From assembly GCA_026874595.1 (NCBI GenBank), contig CM049317.1, positions 44,478,401 through 44,542,400 of the forward strand: DNA of 64,000 bases, given 5' to 3'. The notes below the pieces were generated by a model, which ran no database searches, had not been told where the DNA came from, and saw nothing but the letters and a program-made list of their open reading frames with translations. A program made the translations under genes and the position numbers. Positions within the stretch are counted from its first letter, which is position 1, and each line of letters opens with the position of its first letter. Source of the DNA: Sipunculus nudus. Its lineage: Eukaryota > Annelida > Sipuncula > Golfingiida > Sipunculidae. Of this stretch, positions 45,534-58,414 are shown piece by piece.

Positions 45534-47836
45534 CAGCGGCGTACCTAGCCTCATTGCCGCCCGGGGCGGTCTTAGAAATTGCCGCCCCTCTAAAAAAAAC
45601 ATTATACAAAACTGGATAACATATTGAAAAAAATCATGTCAAATATCCTTGTTACAGATTTGTATTTGACAGCAACGCAATTATATGGATGGATTCACTG
45701 GCAGGGATTTCTTCCTCAACATATTAAAGAGCAAACATCTCTTTGCTAATGTAAATCAACAGATCGCTCGAAGTTCAAACAAGTATATTTCATTATGAAG
45801 TGAACAAAAAGCAATAAAACGAATATATTGTAACCAAAACAGATTAAACTGCAGGATACACATATAATGTGATCTTTCATCATTCAAGTAAACACAATTC
45901 ATGATTACTTTATACCCAACTTGGGAAAAAAACTTTATTTGGTGTTATTCCATTCTCAACGCATACAAATACCTTGTCACATCTATAATTCCACCTCTTG
46001 TTATCGCATATAACAGCAGGTACACCTAATAGAGCCTTTGAGATATGCATGGTACTGCTGATTGCAAGGCACTTTATAGTCTTTACTAAAAACGCGTAAT
46101 TTCATGAGTTAGGCTTATATATATATAGGCAAGGCATGTTTAATATTTTCACATAAAAAATCAAATGTTTGGAAAAACTGACTTGGTTTTATAAAATTTC
46201 CTCAAAGTTAAAAGCATACCTTAATTCAAGGCTACATCAAAATCATTTTAGAATTATAGTGATTATGCACACTTTAACTCGAGGTTTTATTTATGAACTT
46301 ATGACTATTTGTTATTCAATAAAGTATTTAAATAAATTTCAAGTAATTATATCATATAAATACATATTATATTTTAATTTTAAATAACTTCTCACAATAT
46401 ACGACAATTGTCTGTAGCTAGTGTATCATTAAACTGTTAATAACAGAATTAACAGTACAGGTAAATATATCTTTAATTTAAGTTTTGAACTCTAAAAATA
46501 AAACTGATGCTTGATACGTATATTGAACATGTTGCTAAGCGGCCAGGGGGATTCATCCCGTCGGACAGTTAAAATAGAATTATATCCTAAAGTTAAAATA
46601 ATTCCTACATAGGTCTGGGTGTTCATTATGTTTATTCACGTTACATAAAAGATCATGCAGGTCATGTTGGGTAATAAAAAGACACAGGCATTTAGGTAGT
46701 ACTCATTATATACATGATAGTGTAAACGTCTGTATTTTAACGAGACTGGTGTGAGTAGGGAGACTCATTGAAAAAGGGCACTTCAGGTTGTTTCAGACCA
46801 TTAAGGAATTTCGGAAATTCTAGGGTTCAATAATGGAAATTCTATATACTTTCCCAGGAAAGAGCAACAAAATTCGTCAAAATATTGTTCGCACAATGTG
46901 GACGACAGACGCCCCACCCCCACCACAGGGGGTCATTGGTCTTCTGGCAGGGTTTTCCCCTGGAGATTACCAGCTGCTGCTAGGGATTTCTGTAAACGAC
47001 GACCGCCCTGAAATGCTGGCCTTTGCATGATTGGTCAGTTTATTGATGGCGTTCTGACATTGCAAGACCACAGATCTAACAAAGAATAACTACAGATATG
47101 TTCTTTTTTGCGTATATCTTGCTTCTATAGAGACCTTCCACAAATAATTTTGCTGGTTCCAGAGCCCATTTTTTAATCCTAAAATTCTTGAAAATGGGAC
47201 AAAAAGGCCAAATTTGTACTTTTTGAGGAACTCCTTATGCCACTGATTAGGTACTAAATGCCATAAATGCCCCCCCCCCACACACACACACCAAATGTAT
47301 AAATCGATCGCTGATCATTTTGTAGGTTCAACTCTCCGGTTTATAATCTCTAAAATACTTGAAATGGGACAAAAAGGCCAAATTTGAACTTTTTGAGGAA
47401 CTCCTTATGCCACTGATTATGTACTAAATCCTAGAAATGCCGCCCCCTAAAATGTACAAATCGTTCGCTGCTCATTTCGTAGGTTCCACTGCCCAGTTTA
47501 TAATCTCTAAAATACTTGAAATGGGACAAAAAAGCCAAATTTGTATTTTTTGAGAAATTCCTTATGCTACTCATTATACTAATTCACCGAAATGCCGCCC
47601 CCTCCCCCCTCCCCCCCCCCATATGTGCAAATTGTTCGCTAATTATTTGGTAGGTTCCACTGCCCAGTTTATAATTCCTTAAATACTTGAAATTGGACAA
47701 AATAAGCCAAATTTGTACTTTTTGAGCAACTCCTTATGCCACTCATTATACTAATTCCCGAAATGCCGCCCCCATAAATATGCCGCCGGGGGCGGACCGC
47801 CCCTGCCCCCCCCCCCCCCTCTTAGGTACGCCACTG
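45534..47836. mobile_element. non-autonomous hAT-like DNA transposon, 2,303 bp, with perfect 8-bp target duplication
   Basis: The left end CAGCGGCGTACCTAG (45,534) and the reverse complement of the right end, CAGTGGCGTACCTAA, form terminal inverted repeats. Both are followed by GC-rich 'gccgcc(c/g)gggg' sequence. The element is flanked by identical 8-bp sequences, gttaaacc, at 45,526-45,533 and 47,837-47,844. An 8-bp duplication and CAG-type ends are hallmarks of the hAT superfamily. The longest internal frames are 65-72 codons without transposase motifs, so it must be mobilised in trans. The right third (47,100-47,770) is a tandem array of four roughly 160-175-bp units. Confidence 0.9.
47100..47770. 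repeat. four tandem units of about 165 bp inside the hAT-like element
   Basis: Each unit contains 'aaatacttgaaatgggac', 'aaaaggccaaatttgtac', 'tttttgaggaactccttatg' and ends in 'aaatgccgcccc'. Copies start near 47,100, 47,276, 47,441 and 47,593. They are diverged by substitutions and differing C-run lengths. Confidence 0.88.
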
Positions 47837-47844
47837 GTTAAACC

Positions 47845-49090
47845 CGTCTTGTGTTGCTCGCCCAACGTAAGGTCTTTGTAACAGATCCAAATCCACGCGA
47901 ACACACAGATCAATGTACTCGGTATGTTTGCCACACAACGCGTGTTTCTATAAATATATTCTAAGGAAGATTGTTTCTCCGAAAATCAAAACAGGTTATT
48001 TTACTTATTCTGGGTATATTCACAAGACTATTAAACAGGTCAAGTAAAAACACGGGCTCTCGTTTCCAGCACTACTATGGTTTAGAAACTGTCAAGAAAG
48101 TTCTTATATCAATTGTATGTCGCCCATAATCATTGTGTGTCGATAGTTTCTAAACCGTTTAAGTGCCTGAAACCAATGTCTATACGGTATTTAGGTAACT
48201 GGGAGAAACATTCTACAGTTATATTCTCACATTACGTATTGGATGTATATGATCATGATGGAATCAAGGTAGCTACAGTTTGTACGGTTTGGCCCATACA
48301 CAGGGTCAAGTTAAACTAAATGTTAATGTGCGATCAATGTTCAATATATATACGTTGACTGTTGCAGAACGTATTTCGAAGGATGTAGACTGTCCCCCTT
48401 CTCAGACGGCCGCTGTGAGGTCACCCGGTTCAGCCGGGGCTTTACCGGGTTATCAAGGGGTGGCTTCACAGTTGCTTTACTTCTTGGTATAACATGTAGT
48501 TCAGCGAATTTCCTGTTCGACTAGTAAGCATCTTTCCTGTATCAGCCGGATGGACCCTCCCACGCCCTACATTATCTAAGTCACTGTTCGAAAGTGGGTC
48601 CAGGCAACGGTGTCAGAAATATTTGTCTGTCGTAATGATCAGGTGACATCAAAAGTATAGCAGCTTAACACATCAACCTGAACCCCCCCCCCCCCCCCCC
48701 CCCCGGCAAATGGAACACGGGCTAGTGCTTAAATTGCGTATGTATACGACACAAGGCAAACGCTGTATATATCGCCGTTCATCCCTATCCGCATATTTAT
48801 TTTACTGTTGACTATGTATCATATAATATTTATTGCCTTTAAACTCAGTTACTCTAAAATTAAATAGGTCCCTCTCTTTTTTATGTTTACTGTTGATATT
48901 GTGAACAAACGTGAAGGAGCTTCGGACGAACTGATGGTTCGAGAGTGCATTATCACTTATAACATCATCAAGGTATATTCTTACATGCAGTTGGCCAATA
49001 TTTTTAGTAAATAGTTAATGTGCAGTTGTAATTCCGGATATTTTCCGTTCAAAAATTTTAAGTTTCTTCTAGTCACAGACAAAAAAAAAC
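47845..49090. other. no gene recognised
   Basis: Holds a C-run of about 22 (48,683-48,704). The short frames at 48,113-48,492 have no domain. Confidence 0.5.
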
Positions 49091-49099
49091 ACTTTCACG

Positions 49100-50388
49100 C
49101 CATGACGATCAGCTGACTAGCATGACATTATATAGGCTAACATTCACATTTATCGTCTGAAAACCAAATTTTATTTACTTCAGATGTGATCTTGACCTTT
49201 GACCTTCTGACACACGTATGTGAAGATTGGACCCAGTAATGACTGTTCTATACAGGTTGTAACAATTTTGACCTTGCAAAAGAGCATTATGGAAACAACA
49301 TGTGTGTGAAATTTTGGGCGGAAATCTTCAGTACTTCCTAATTTATAGGGGTTATCCGAAGTTATCCGGTGTTCAAAGTCCCCTGAAAACATGTTAGAAA
49401 CAACTGTGTGTCAAACTTGAAGAAGAAATTATGCCATTCTACAAAGTTATAGAGGTCATAATTATCCTAGATTAGAGCGAGAAGATCAAGGTCAAGGTCA
49501 CAAGTTTTCAAACTCATAAGAGAAAACTCATGCAAGAAACAGTTTGTGTGTCAATTTTGAAGAAAATTATGCAGCCCTTCAAAAGTTATAGGGTCAATTA
49601 TAACCTTAAATCCTGAGCTTTGGCATTGAAAATCATGGTCAAGGTCATAATTTTAAAACTCCAATGAGAGGGGGAGTTCCAAAGTTATGTTGATCACAAT
49701 ACTAATAAAATTCCGAACCGCTGACTTTGAAAATCATGAAGGTCATTTTTCGGTCTCATCCGACAAAATAAGCGTTTGAGGACAAAATATGCAGTAATTT
49801 ATGGGATTCACAAAAAAATGTTTCATTTCGGTTTACTTTACCTTGAAAACCAAGGTCAAGTCCCCAGTTTTCACACTCGTACGAGGTTTTGAAAGCAATA
49901 ATTTGTGTTTCACATTTCAGGGTAAAAGCTAAAGCGCTTCAAAGTTATCACAGTCACAAAATATCAAACAGACGACGACGGATAAAACTAAAGTCTTCTG
50001 GAACTGGTGAACTAGTCATGATCAATAAACACCAGATGACACTACGGCTGAGAAACAGAAACCTTTTAAGGTATTTGGCAGTCTCAAAAATAGAGGGAAA
50101 ATGCATTAAAATAGAGAAAATACAGATAGAACCACCAGTGTCAAGGAACTAATAAAACCAGTCAAGGTCAATAAAAACAAGGTTTCCGGAATCTAGATGA
50201 AACCATTATTGAGAAAATGAATTAAAATTAGTAGATACTCAAGATGGCACCACCAGTCTTTAGCAGCTGATAAACCTGACATTTCAGGACTCAACAGCTA
50301 CAAACTGTGCCCTGTTAACGGACGGACGACGGGCAAAGCGTGACCGCTAGAGCTCAGATGGCTCACAGTTAGCAGAGCTAAAATGTTC
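49100..50388 (+). repeat. GCTCAGCTGAC-family element, long diverged copy
   Basis: Left end near 49,103 ('catgacgatcagctgact'), one perfect DR1 at 49,193-49,205 (TGACCTTTGACCT). The interior repeats 'gaaaatcatggtcaaggtca' type words at roughly 110-120-bp spacing (49,480, 49,630, 49,730, 49,845). A 'cctgttaacggacggacg' tract and the end 'agctcagatggctcac' lie at about 50,350. The frame at 49,889-50,152 lies inside it and shows no domain. Confidence 0.7.
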
Positions 50389-50389
50389 T

Positions 50390-50835
50390 CTTTTAGTTGT
50401 TTAATTTTATTCAAATCCATACAGATTTGCTCTGCCCTTATAACAAGGAAAACGTTGGCTGACCTCGTAGTCAGCACGCTGTGATCATATTACATTAGAC
50501 ATGGCGAGCACGTATCTCGTTTATATGCAAGTCAGTCACCCCTTGGAACGATTTTGTTTAAATCCGTAACAGCTCTGTGACTCCGCATCCTCGGCTGCAG
50601 CTTACTACAAGCTAGGGCTAGAGTTTTCTTATACACATGATAAAATATGCAAAACAACATGCTTTCAAGCTACAGGTGGACCCTAGGTATAAACCCGTTT
50701 TTTTTTTTTATTAACCAACAGAGGGTGGATTGTGGTTGACTTTATGTAACAAGGACTTGAAGCCTAAATATCCTTTTTTTTAGGTCTGCATATAATTATG
50801 TAAATAATGTACCCGAAAAGGGGTGATTATTTGAT
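50390..50835. other. no gene recognised
   Basis: Unique-looking DNA with a T-run near 50,700. No feature supported. Confidence 0.45.
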
Positions 50836-50840
50836 ATATG

Positions 50841-52741
50841 TAATTGATTACGATTACGATTACTTTGAAAGTAAACGATTACCATTACAATTATAATTAC
50901 CAAATTAAGTACATGTAACCGATTACGATTACTTTATGATTACTCTAAAAAGTAATCATGATAACAGCTACGATAACAAACCTTAATACTGTCAAAAAGC
51001 AACACAAGATTGGTATACTCTAACCTTTATACAAATGAATAAGAAAAGAGAACTTGCAAAGTATACAGATCCAGAAGTTAGTCTAATGGAGCTATGAGAC
51101 AGATAAAATAGTCTGAGGAATAACTAGAAATTATTTATATAATTTCAGATGCTTGTTGCACTTTATAAACATAAGTCTTGATTTTATGATTTCGCAGGGA
51201 AGGTCAAAGAAATTTCAACTGCTGGTTTGGGCGGGTCCGGGCTAAATGTTAGCTGGCATATGGGCGGCAAGGCGGGCTACATGATTACAATGTGGGTTGT
51301 AGTAACAGGTATTACCTTTACCAAAATATAATGTGAAATCTGAATTATCTCATCTTTGAGAGAGATCCGTTGTTTTCATTCCCACTGGACATGAGGTTGT
51401 ACATATGTACCTGGTCATAATGTTGTATGTTTGGACTGTTCAGTACTGTAGGCTTTTACTTGTGGCCAGTCTCACATATTACATAACATGGTCCAGAGTA
51501 GAGCACCAGCATAATTACCTGCGATCTAATATAAGCCACTACAGGGGCTGCATCTGGCTTTTTCATGCACTGGATATAGCTTTACATAACATAAAGCCTG
51601 AGGCGTTCTCTTCATGGATCTGCCAAAGACCAATGGCCGGTTTAAAGCACCGCATGGGCAAACACTGTATGCAACAAAGAAGCCATGCTCTTTTGATATT
51701 TTTCTCTGTGTGCACTCCTGGATATGAGCTGGACTCCCTCTGAAGTAACATACCCCCCCCCCCTTTTTTTTAACTAATTAGCTAAGCATATATTTAACAG
51801 GATTAACCTGACCACTGACCATATCTTTGTAATATATAAGTTGTGAAATGTTGTCAGCCAACATTGTCCTCCAGCTAGAGCAGCTAGTGGCTGACTGTGG
51901 CACTGGGCATACATACTTGATAGAAATGGATTCCTTGATCTTAGAGTTTTGTTTTATATTTCAGTATAGATGCATGTACATGGACGACATAGGGCCGCGT
52001 CTGTTTATTTTCCCTTTTTAAAATGTTATATCTGACCGTTTAAGGCCTTCATGATAAGGTATGATATGTTGTTTAATGCATTTAAACCATGTAAGGTAGT
52101 GAACATATAATACTTTGTGTGGTCAAGATGTCGTATCTGTTTATGCTCACACACTAATGTTGTGATTTGCTCAGGAGGTAACTGACAGGAGAATATTACC
52201 TTGCTTTCTAATACTGCTCATTTTTGCAGTACCAATTACACATGTATTAAAGTATGGCTTAGAGCTATTATAGTGAGCACTTTACTATGGTCTTTAATAA
52301 AGTTATGATGACCATACTTAATATAATAGAAATTAAATTTAAACTGTTGACTTTATTTATTCCTCTCTTATTTCATCCCTTAATGTTCACACAATCCTAG
52401 TAGCTTCCATTAGATACATCTACTACCTAAGTATGATTTGATGGCTGTCAGGAATCACACCAGCTGCATACTTCACTTTGAATGATTTTTTATCAGTGTT
52501 TAAAAGGAGAGGTAAGTGTTTTAAGAAACATTTACTGTAGCTGTTTAAAACTGACAAATACAAAAGTAATCAGTGTAATCATATCTTATTATCATTACGA
52601 TTACATTGGGAGAGTAATTGATAACGATTAGAATTACTTTCCTTTTAAAATAAATGTAATCGATTACGATTATATGATTACTTAATAATATAATCGATTG
52701 TAATTGATTACGATTACTTATTACGATTACCCCATGTCTGT
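50841..52741. mobile_element. candidate DNA element with GATTAC-rich ends
   Basis: Left part 'gtaattgattacgattacga' (50,841 onward) and right part ending 'cgattaccccatgtctg' (52,741) form inverted, internally repetitive arms of GATTAC/GTAATC words, about 150 and 180 bp long. The flanks 'tgatatat' (50,833-50,840) and 'tgatatac' (52,742-52,749) differ at one base, compatible with an 8-bp duplication. The left arm lacks the CAGACATGGGG that should pair with the right terminus. No transposase is seen; the 112-codon frame (51,405-51,743) has no domain. Confidence 0.5.
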
Positions 52742-52749
52742 GATATACC

Positions 52750-53560
52750 GATATAATGGACGAGAGGCTTTGGTAGGCATTTACATGTCACACTCATTTA
52801 CATGGGTGACATTCAGCTATTCTATTCGAATTCCTGAAAAACATATTTCCACGTGAGCACATGCTGCGTTCCGTTAAAACATTATTATGGTTTTATTCCA
52901 TGGGTTGGCAAAACGCAATTAACGATTCGCTTATATTTTTGGTATAAGGATTCTCTTTCATATGCATAAAATAATATAACATATAAAATAAGAAATTTAA
53001 CAACCTCGAGTCTGGAACCAGAGAACACGCACGTTCATACAGATACAGTCACATTAATGAATATACAGAGGGCAGAGTATACCAGAAATGCTGTTATTAT
53101 AATAGATCGCAATAAGTAACAAAGGTTATCCTGAAATGTGGCCATATATATGCGTATTAAAGTTATCAAGATAGTTTCTTTACCAAGGTTTATATATTAT
53201 CCCCTTTGTCTATTCATTGTACAAAAACTGTTGCGATATGAGAACCAGTTAAGTATGAGTTCTATCAGGGAACAATGATAAGTCATACATCGTCTTATCT
53301 TATCTACAAACACACATCCGACGTACGAGAATGATCCCTTAACCCTGTATTGAGTAAAATCTTGACCTCTGTTTGCGTGTTTTAACGGTACTGCCGTATA
53401 AAATAATTATGTTTGTGCCGACATGATTATGATGGATGATGGTCTGTAGCGGACACCATTTGCATCTACAGCATAATATGAAATATTTAAGTATAAAGCT
53501 GTAACGGAAACCAGAAAGACCAAGAAAGTCACACACACCAACACACACAACATAATTTAA
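52750..53560. other. no gene recognised
   Basis: AT-rich DNA without a supported feature. Confidence 0.45.
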
Positions 53561-53561
53561 C

Positions 53562-53564
53562 TTT

Positions 53565-53624
<60 letters not shown>

Positions 53625-53628
53625 AATA

Positions 53629-53666
<38 letters not shown>
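53562..53666. repeat. compound (TA)n(CA)n(TA)n microsatellite
   Basis: TA units, then about ten CA units, then two TA blocks. A short G-run follows near 53,690. Confidence 0.95.
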
Positions 53667-53669
<3 letters not shown>

Positions 53670-54054
53670 GCGAGAGGCAGAGGCTTGGGGGGGGGGGAGG
53701 GTCGTGGCATTACAGAGCAGGTTTTTCATCAAGGTCAAATTTTACTATGTCTATTTTATAATTTAAATGATTTCCCTTGGGATCGTAAATATTAATATTA
53801 CTCAGTATAAATAATATAACGTATTTGTAAATTTCTGTTAGTCACTTTATAATTCCCCGTTGTTTTTTTTTACAGGGGAAATCGATTTATCAGGGAAACT
53901 AAGGTAATTTTAATGAATTAATATTTGTACAGACATGAACCCTGACTTAACTGACAGACAGAGCGTCGTGCTTTCTTATCATGTATATCATAAATACACC
54001 ACTACTGGCGCCTTGAAGCGCATGTCATGCAGAAGTCGAAAAAGATCAACATTG

Positions 54055-54056
<2 letters not shown>

Positions 54057-54106
<50 letters not shown>
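54057..54106. repeat. (TA)n microsatellite
   Basis: About 24 perfect TA units. Confidence 0.95.
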
Positions 54107-54109
<3 letters not shown>

Positions 54110-55081
54110 TGAAATGGCTTGTAGTTTTATGTAGGTATGTGCACGGTAAAGTTAAACAGATAATGCAGAAATACTAAAAGTGACTATACCTGACATACCC
54201 CTCCTGTAGTTGACCCTGCTAGTTCTGGAGAACTACTTAGTGCATTTTAGGAATGATCATTTAGGCAGCTGAAATGCATTGTGCGTGATCGACAAATACG
54301 TTTGGGTTCATAAATTATTTCCTTGACATATGCAAATATAAAAACCAATCTCATATCAAGAAATTCTTGGGCATTTAAACATGTACACGGGCAATATATG
54401 GTGTAGGCCAGGGTAGACAATATACCACATGTGTATGTTTGTAAGTCTAAAAGAAAAGTAATTTACAACATCTGAAAACAAACATTCGAAGATTGCTTTC
54501 AAATTTCTTAGCAAATTAACCGATTAACTTTGGCAAAATAAACCAGGGAATCCATTCAAATAGTTAAGCTATAAAACAAGAAAAACTTAAAAGTAACTGA
54601 AAAATTGAAAATTATTTATTTTTTTTTTATTGTTGCATTACATAATAAAATGGAAAACTTCAATCAAATACATGTAATTTATTACCTAAAATCAAACGTG
54701 CACACACATATATATACATACATTTGTATGAAGTGGAATTGAATTCTAATACTCAGATAATATAGGATAATTATAAATGCGATACGTCTGCTATTTGGAG
54801 CATGCAGTCACTGTATGGCTATAACATATGGGCATCTTTATCGTGCGTTTAATTTTACCAGATGTTAAACTGTTTGGCAGCGTTTTTTTCTGGCCTGGCG
54901 TGTTTGATGTGTACATAAATGGTTTCTTGGAGGCCGCTGTAACACCTGTGTTGTCCGACATACGACATTATCATAGACCTGTGATGACAACAACAGCCAC
55001 TGTAAAAGGATATATTCCTTCGTTGTTTATCCGTCTGCCCATTATTTTACGTAACAGCGCCTCACATCAAGAAGAATCCTT

Positions 55082-55084
<3 letters not shown>
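54107..55084. other. no gene recognised
   Basis: The 104-codon plus frame at 54,828-55,142 begins with plausible residues but ends in Tyr-Ile repeats of the next microsatellite and has no domain. I do not call it. Confidence 0.45.

Positions 55085-55139
<55 letters not shown>
55085..55139. repeat. (TA)n microsatellite
   Basis: About 27 perfect TA units. Confidence 0.95.
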
Positions 55140-55142
<3 letters not shown>

Positions 55143-55297
55143 TGTATATATAAAAGAGAAAAACACCGTATGATTTAAACAACTAATACTGTCTAAAAAT
55201 GGTAAAAATATAGGATATATCTAAAGTCTATTGAAAATATGAGGTATAAATCTGTAAAAATATATGGGACAATATGTGTATATAAAAGTTCTTAAAG

Positions 55298-55299
<2 letters not shown>

Positions 55300-55352
<53 letters not shown>
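55300..55352. repeat. (TA)n microsatellite
   Basis: About 26 perfect TA units, only 160 bp from the previous array. Confidence 0.95.
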
Positions 55353-55354
<2 letters not shown>

Positions 55355-56870
55355 CAAATATTCAGATAAACATTATACCCTATTTTCTATTAAGTTATAA
55401 TAATATATATTTTGTAATATTGTATCACACTTTATTATATTATATTAAAGCAAATTATGTCTTTACTATATAAAGACTGAATGAAATCAGGTATTCTGAA
55501 TCTAAAGTATAAATGAAGTCTAGACAACCTGAATGTTCCAATTATTTTTTAACATATACCGCTGGGGATTATACAAACAAGTTCCGATAAATCTTTACTG
55601 GAGATAAATGTTACAGCAGCTCTCATGATTCCATACAATATTCCATGTACAATATATATAGCCTATAACGAAGCCACGCCTGTTTTTGTTTGCACTGCCA
55701 TTCTCTTCATATATAATTTTTACCCGACTAAATCGTTTATAATGTTATTTAAATAAAGGTATTACTCTTTCTATCAGAGATATAATAAAGATTGAGACCT
55801 ACAAACTCCCTGTATAATGACACTTTTTAATGAATTAAGTAATAATTTCGAAGCTTAATTGGGAGGGTTTTGAATACATAAACTTTTGGCAGGTTTTAAG
55901 GGAAAACTTATTTATGAGATAATACTTGCTGTGTTATTTTAAATGAAATGCGTCAGCTTGAGCTTAATGACACACAAACAGAGACAGCGATACAAATAGG
56001 TTGCAGGACAAGGAATATAAAACGTCACGCAAATATTAAAAAAACTGATATTGCATATATACGGTTCTGGCTAACACACACGTATTAAGGTGTCCATAAA
56101 ATTGTCATTATGCTCCCATTATTTTTATTTTCTTTTTATCTATGACATACATAAAAATCGGCTACAAGTATATATAAAGTGGTGTACATTTTCTTTATAA
56201 ATGTAATAATGTTTTAACCATTTTCGCACTCTGTATAGATTCCAGCTTTCCAACGTTGTAAGTCACATCTGTGTTGTCTGTGTGCTATAATGCATATGTG
56301 CGCTATAGGCCGTGTACGTAAATGCCCCGTCCCTAACCATGTCAAATATTGACAATGAGTGAATCATATTTTATTGATAAGCATTCGGATGTAGTATATA
56401 CTTATATGACAGTATATTTGTATCACAAAATTCTATATTTGCTTTACGTGTCAGTGGGCAATCTTGTGTAAACAAAGAATTACATGTATATTTGAGTAAA
56501 AGTTGCTCGCGTTAGCTCCATGGTTTTCTTCGAAAAAAAAGTGATAGGATGATATGTAAAAAATTGTGGTTGTTCATTGATGGGTGGTCATGTACTTCTA
56601 GACATAGGGAGGGGTGGTTTTACAGACTAATATTTTAAGATGTATATAAACGATATGGTTTTATAGAAGCATGGCAATAAAGAAAATCTGCCGGCTTCGA
56701 CTTTCAGCTGGAGGTTTTGATATTAATATTAGAACTATTTTCGATATGACGGAGCCTTGGCAGGTGTTATGAGACACACTTCCCGCTGTACCTGGCTGTG
56801 GCCAGGCGCCATCACGGCCTTTCCTCAGCAGGCGTTGCCCGGTGATAGAGTCCGCGATAAGACCACTCAG
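55353..56870. other. no gene recognised
   Basis: AT-rich DNA. A slightly GC-richer patch lies at 56,750-56,860, without an open frame. Confidence 0.45.
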
Positions 56871-56871
56871 G

Positions 56872-57150
56872 TGTTACGACCCATAATGTAATAACCGGCC
56901 CATATTGTAATAACGGCCCATAATGTAATAAAAACGACCCATAATGTAATAATGGCCCATAATGTAATAAAAAACGGCCCATATTGTAATAACCATACCC
57001 TGCCCATTTTGTAATAAAATCGCAAGTGGGTAAAACGGCCCATATTGTAATAAAATCGCAGGTGGGTAAAACGGCCTATAATTTTATAATTCAAATATCA
57101 TGCAAATTAACTTAGACAATTCAAATATCGACTTATCATGACACGAATGT
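56872..57150 (+). repeat. left arm of a CCCATATTGTAATAA repeat family
   Basis: Starts TGTTACGACCCATAATG and consists of about ten copies of 'ggcccatattgtaataa' in tandem with short spacers, ending in 'caaattaacttagacaattc'. The same arm occurs inverted at 60,470-60,737 (outer end reads TGTTACAACCCATAATG on the minus strand) and in direct orientation, decayed, at 60,040-60,345. Confidence 0.88.
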
Positions 57151-57301
57151 GTAAGTGAACATACAAGTATGAAAAACCACTGGATGATATGATTACTATC
57201 TGTTTAAAACGGTGACCAAGCTAATATTAGCGAAATATGGCCATGGTTCATGTTAATCATTTAGTTCAGTGTTTAAATAGGATGATAAAGTATTTAAACA
57301 A

Positions 57302-57303
<2 letters not shown>

Positions 57304-57352
<49 letters not shown>
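57304..57352. repeat. (TA)n microsatellite
   Basis: About 24 TA units. Confidence 0.95.
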
Positions 57353-57355
<3 letters not shown>

Positions 57356-57958
57356 TAGCTTTAATGGACCCAGCGCTAAAATAAATCCTAGAAATATATA
57401 TATAAAATATATATAAAATATTAACAGATAAAATATACGAAACTCTCATTATCGATACATTTTAATATATTGAAACATTAAATTTCAGTGCGTTTTGCTC
57501 AATGTATCATAGAGAATATATTATAAGATCTCTCAAAACCTCCCGAGATTTAGAAATTACAAATATAGGTACTGCTGCAATTTTTTAGTGCCCATAAATG
57601 CATTGGTTAAGATGTCTTAAGTCAATATGTATAACACGTCGCATAGATTAAGAGCTTTCAACACACATATTTGAAGTTAAAACCTGGATGCGTCATTCCT
57701 GAGATTCAAGAGTGACTCTTATACAATTTAATTTTTCAAAAATAACATTACGCCCAAACAACAAAACAACAATTTGAAAATACCGGTTTCTGTGTTCTAG
57801 AGGGAGAGCATAGGCCTCAGAGCTGGGAGATTCAAGGGCGTAGCAAGGATTGAGGGAGGGGAGGGGGCAATATGATTAGTGGCAGATCGAGAAATTCGAA
57901 AGGGGGGGGGGGCGCTAATATGCATATATGGGTACTATGAAAACTATTATGTATACAT

Positions 57959-57959
<1 letters not shown>
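57353..57959. other. no gene; one possible small-repeat terminus
   Basis: At about 57,833 'aagggcgtagcaaggattga' followed by G-runs (57,850 and 57,901) resembles the end of a small hAT-like repeat. The partner end is not seen. Confidence 0.4.
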
Positions 57960-58033
<74 letters not shown>

Positions 58034-58050
58034 TTATTATTATTATTATA
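57960..58050. repeat. (TA)n microsatellite with T-run and (TTA)n
   Basis: Two TA blocks separated by 'tgtatta', then ten or more T and a few TTA units. Confidence 0.95.
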
Positions 58051-58414
58051 ATACGTTATATTTTAGTGTATAAAAATATGACTTTTTTTATTCAATTATG
58101 AACCATGGTTTCATATAGGTTAGTAACAGGTTCATGGGGAGGGTACATATTTGGACATTTTTTTAATATGCAATGTAAAGAGGACATTTGGAGGCAATTT
58201 TCACCAAAAAAATGAAAATTTCCTGTTCCTGAAAAACTTTTCTTATGTCTTTGCGTTATGAATTGAAACTGTAGAGAGGATAAATATTTAATATTTATTT
58301 TTCTTCAAAATAGAATATAAAATTTCAATCGTTTCCAACATGTTAAGGTAAAGGCGCATATACGAATTTACGTTAATAACTTGCAAAATATTATCTTGGT
58401 AAACTTTGCATTTT

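Noticed and set aside
51405-51743. 112-codon protein on the plus strand
   Set aside because: Lies inside the GATTAC-rich element, shows no transposase motif or other domain.
54828-55142. 104-codon protein on the plus strand
   Set aside because: No domain; the last quarter is microsatellite translation.
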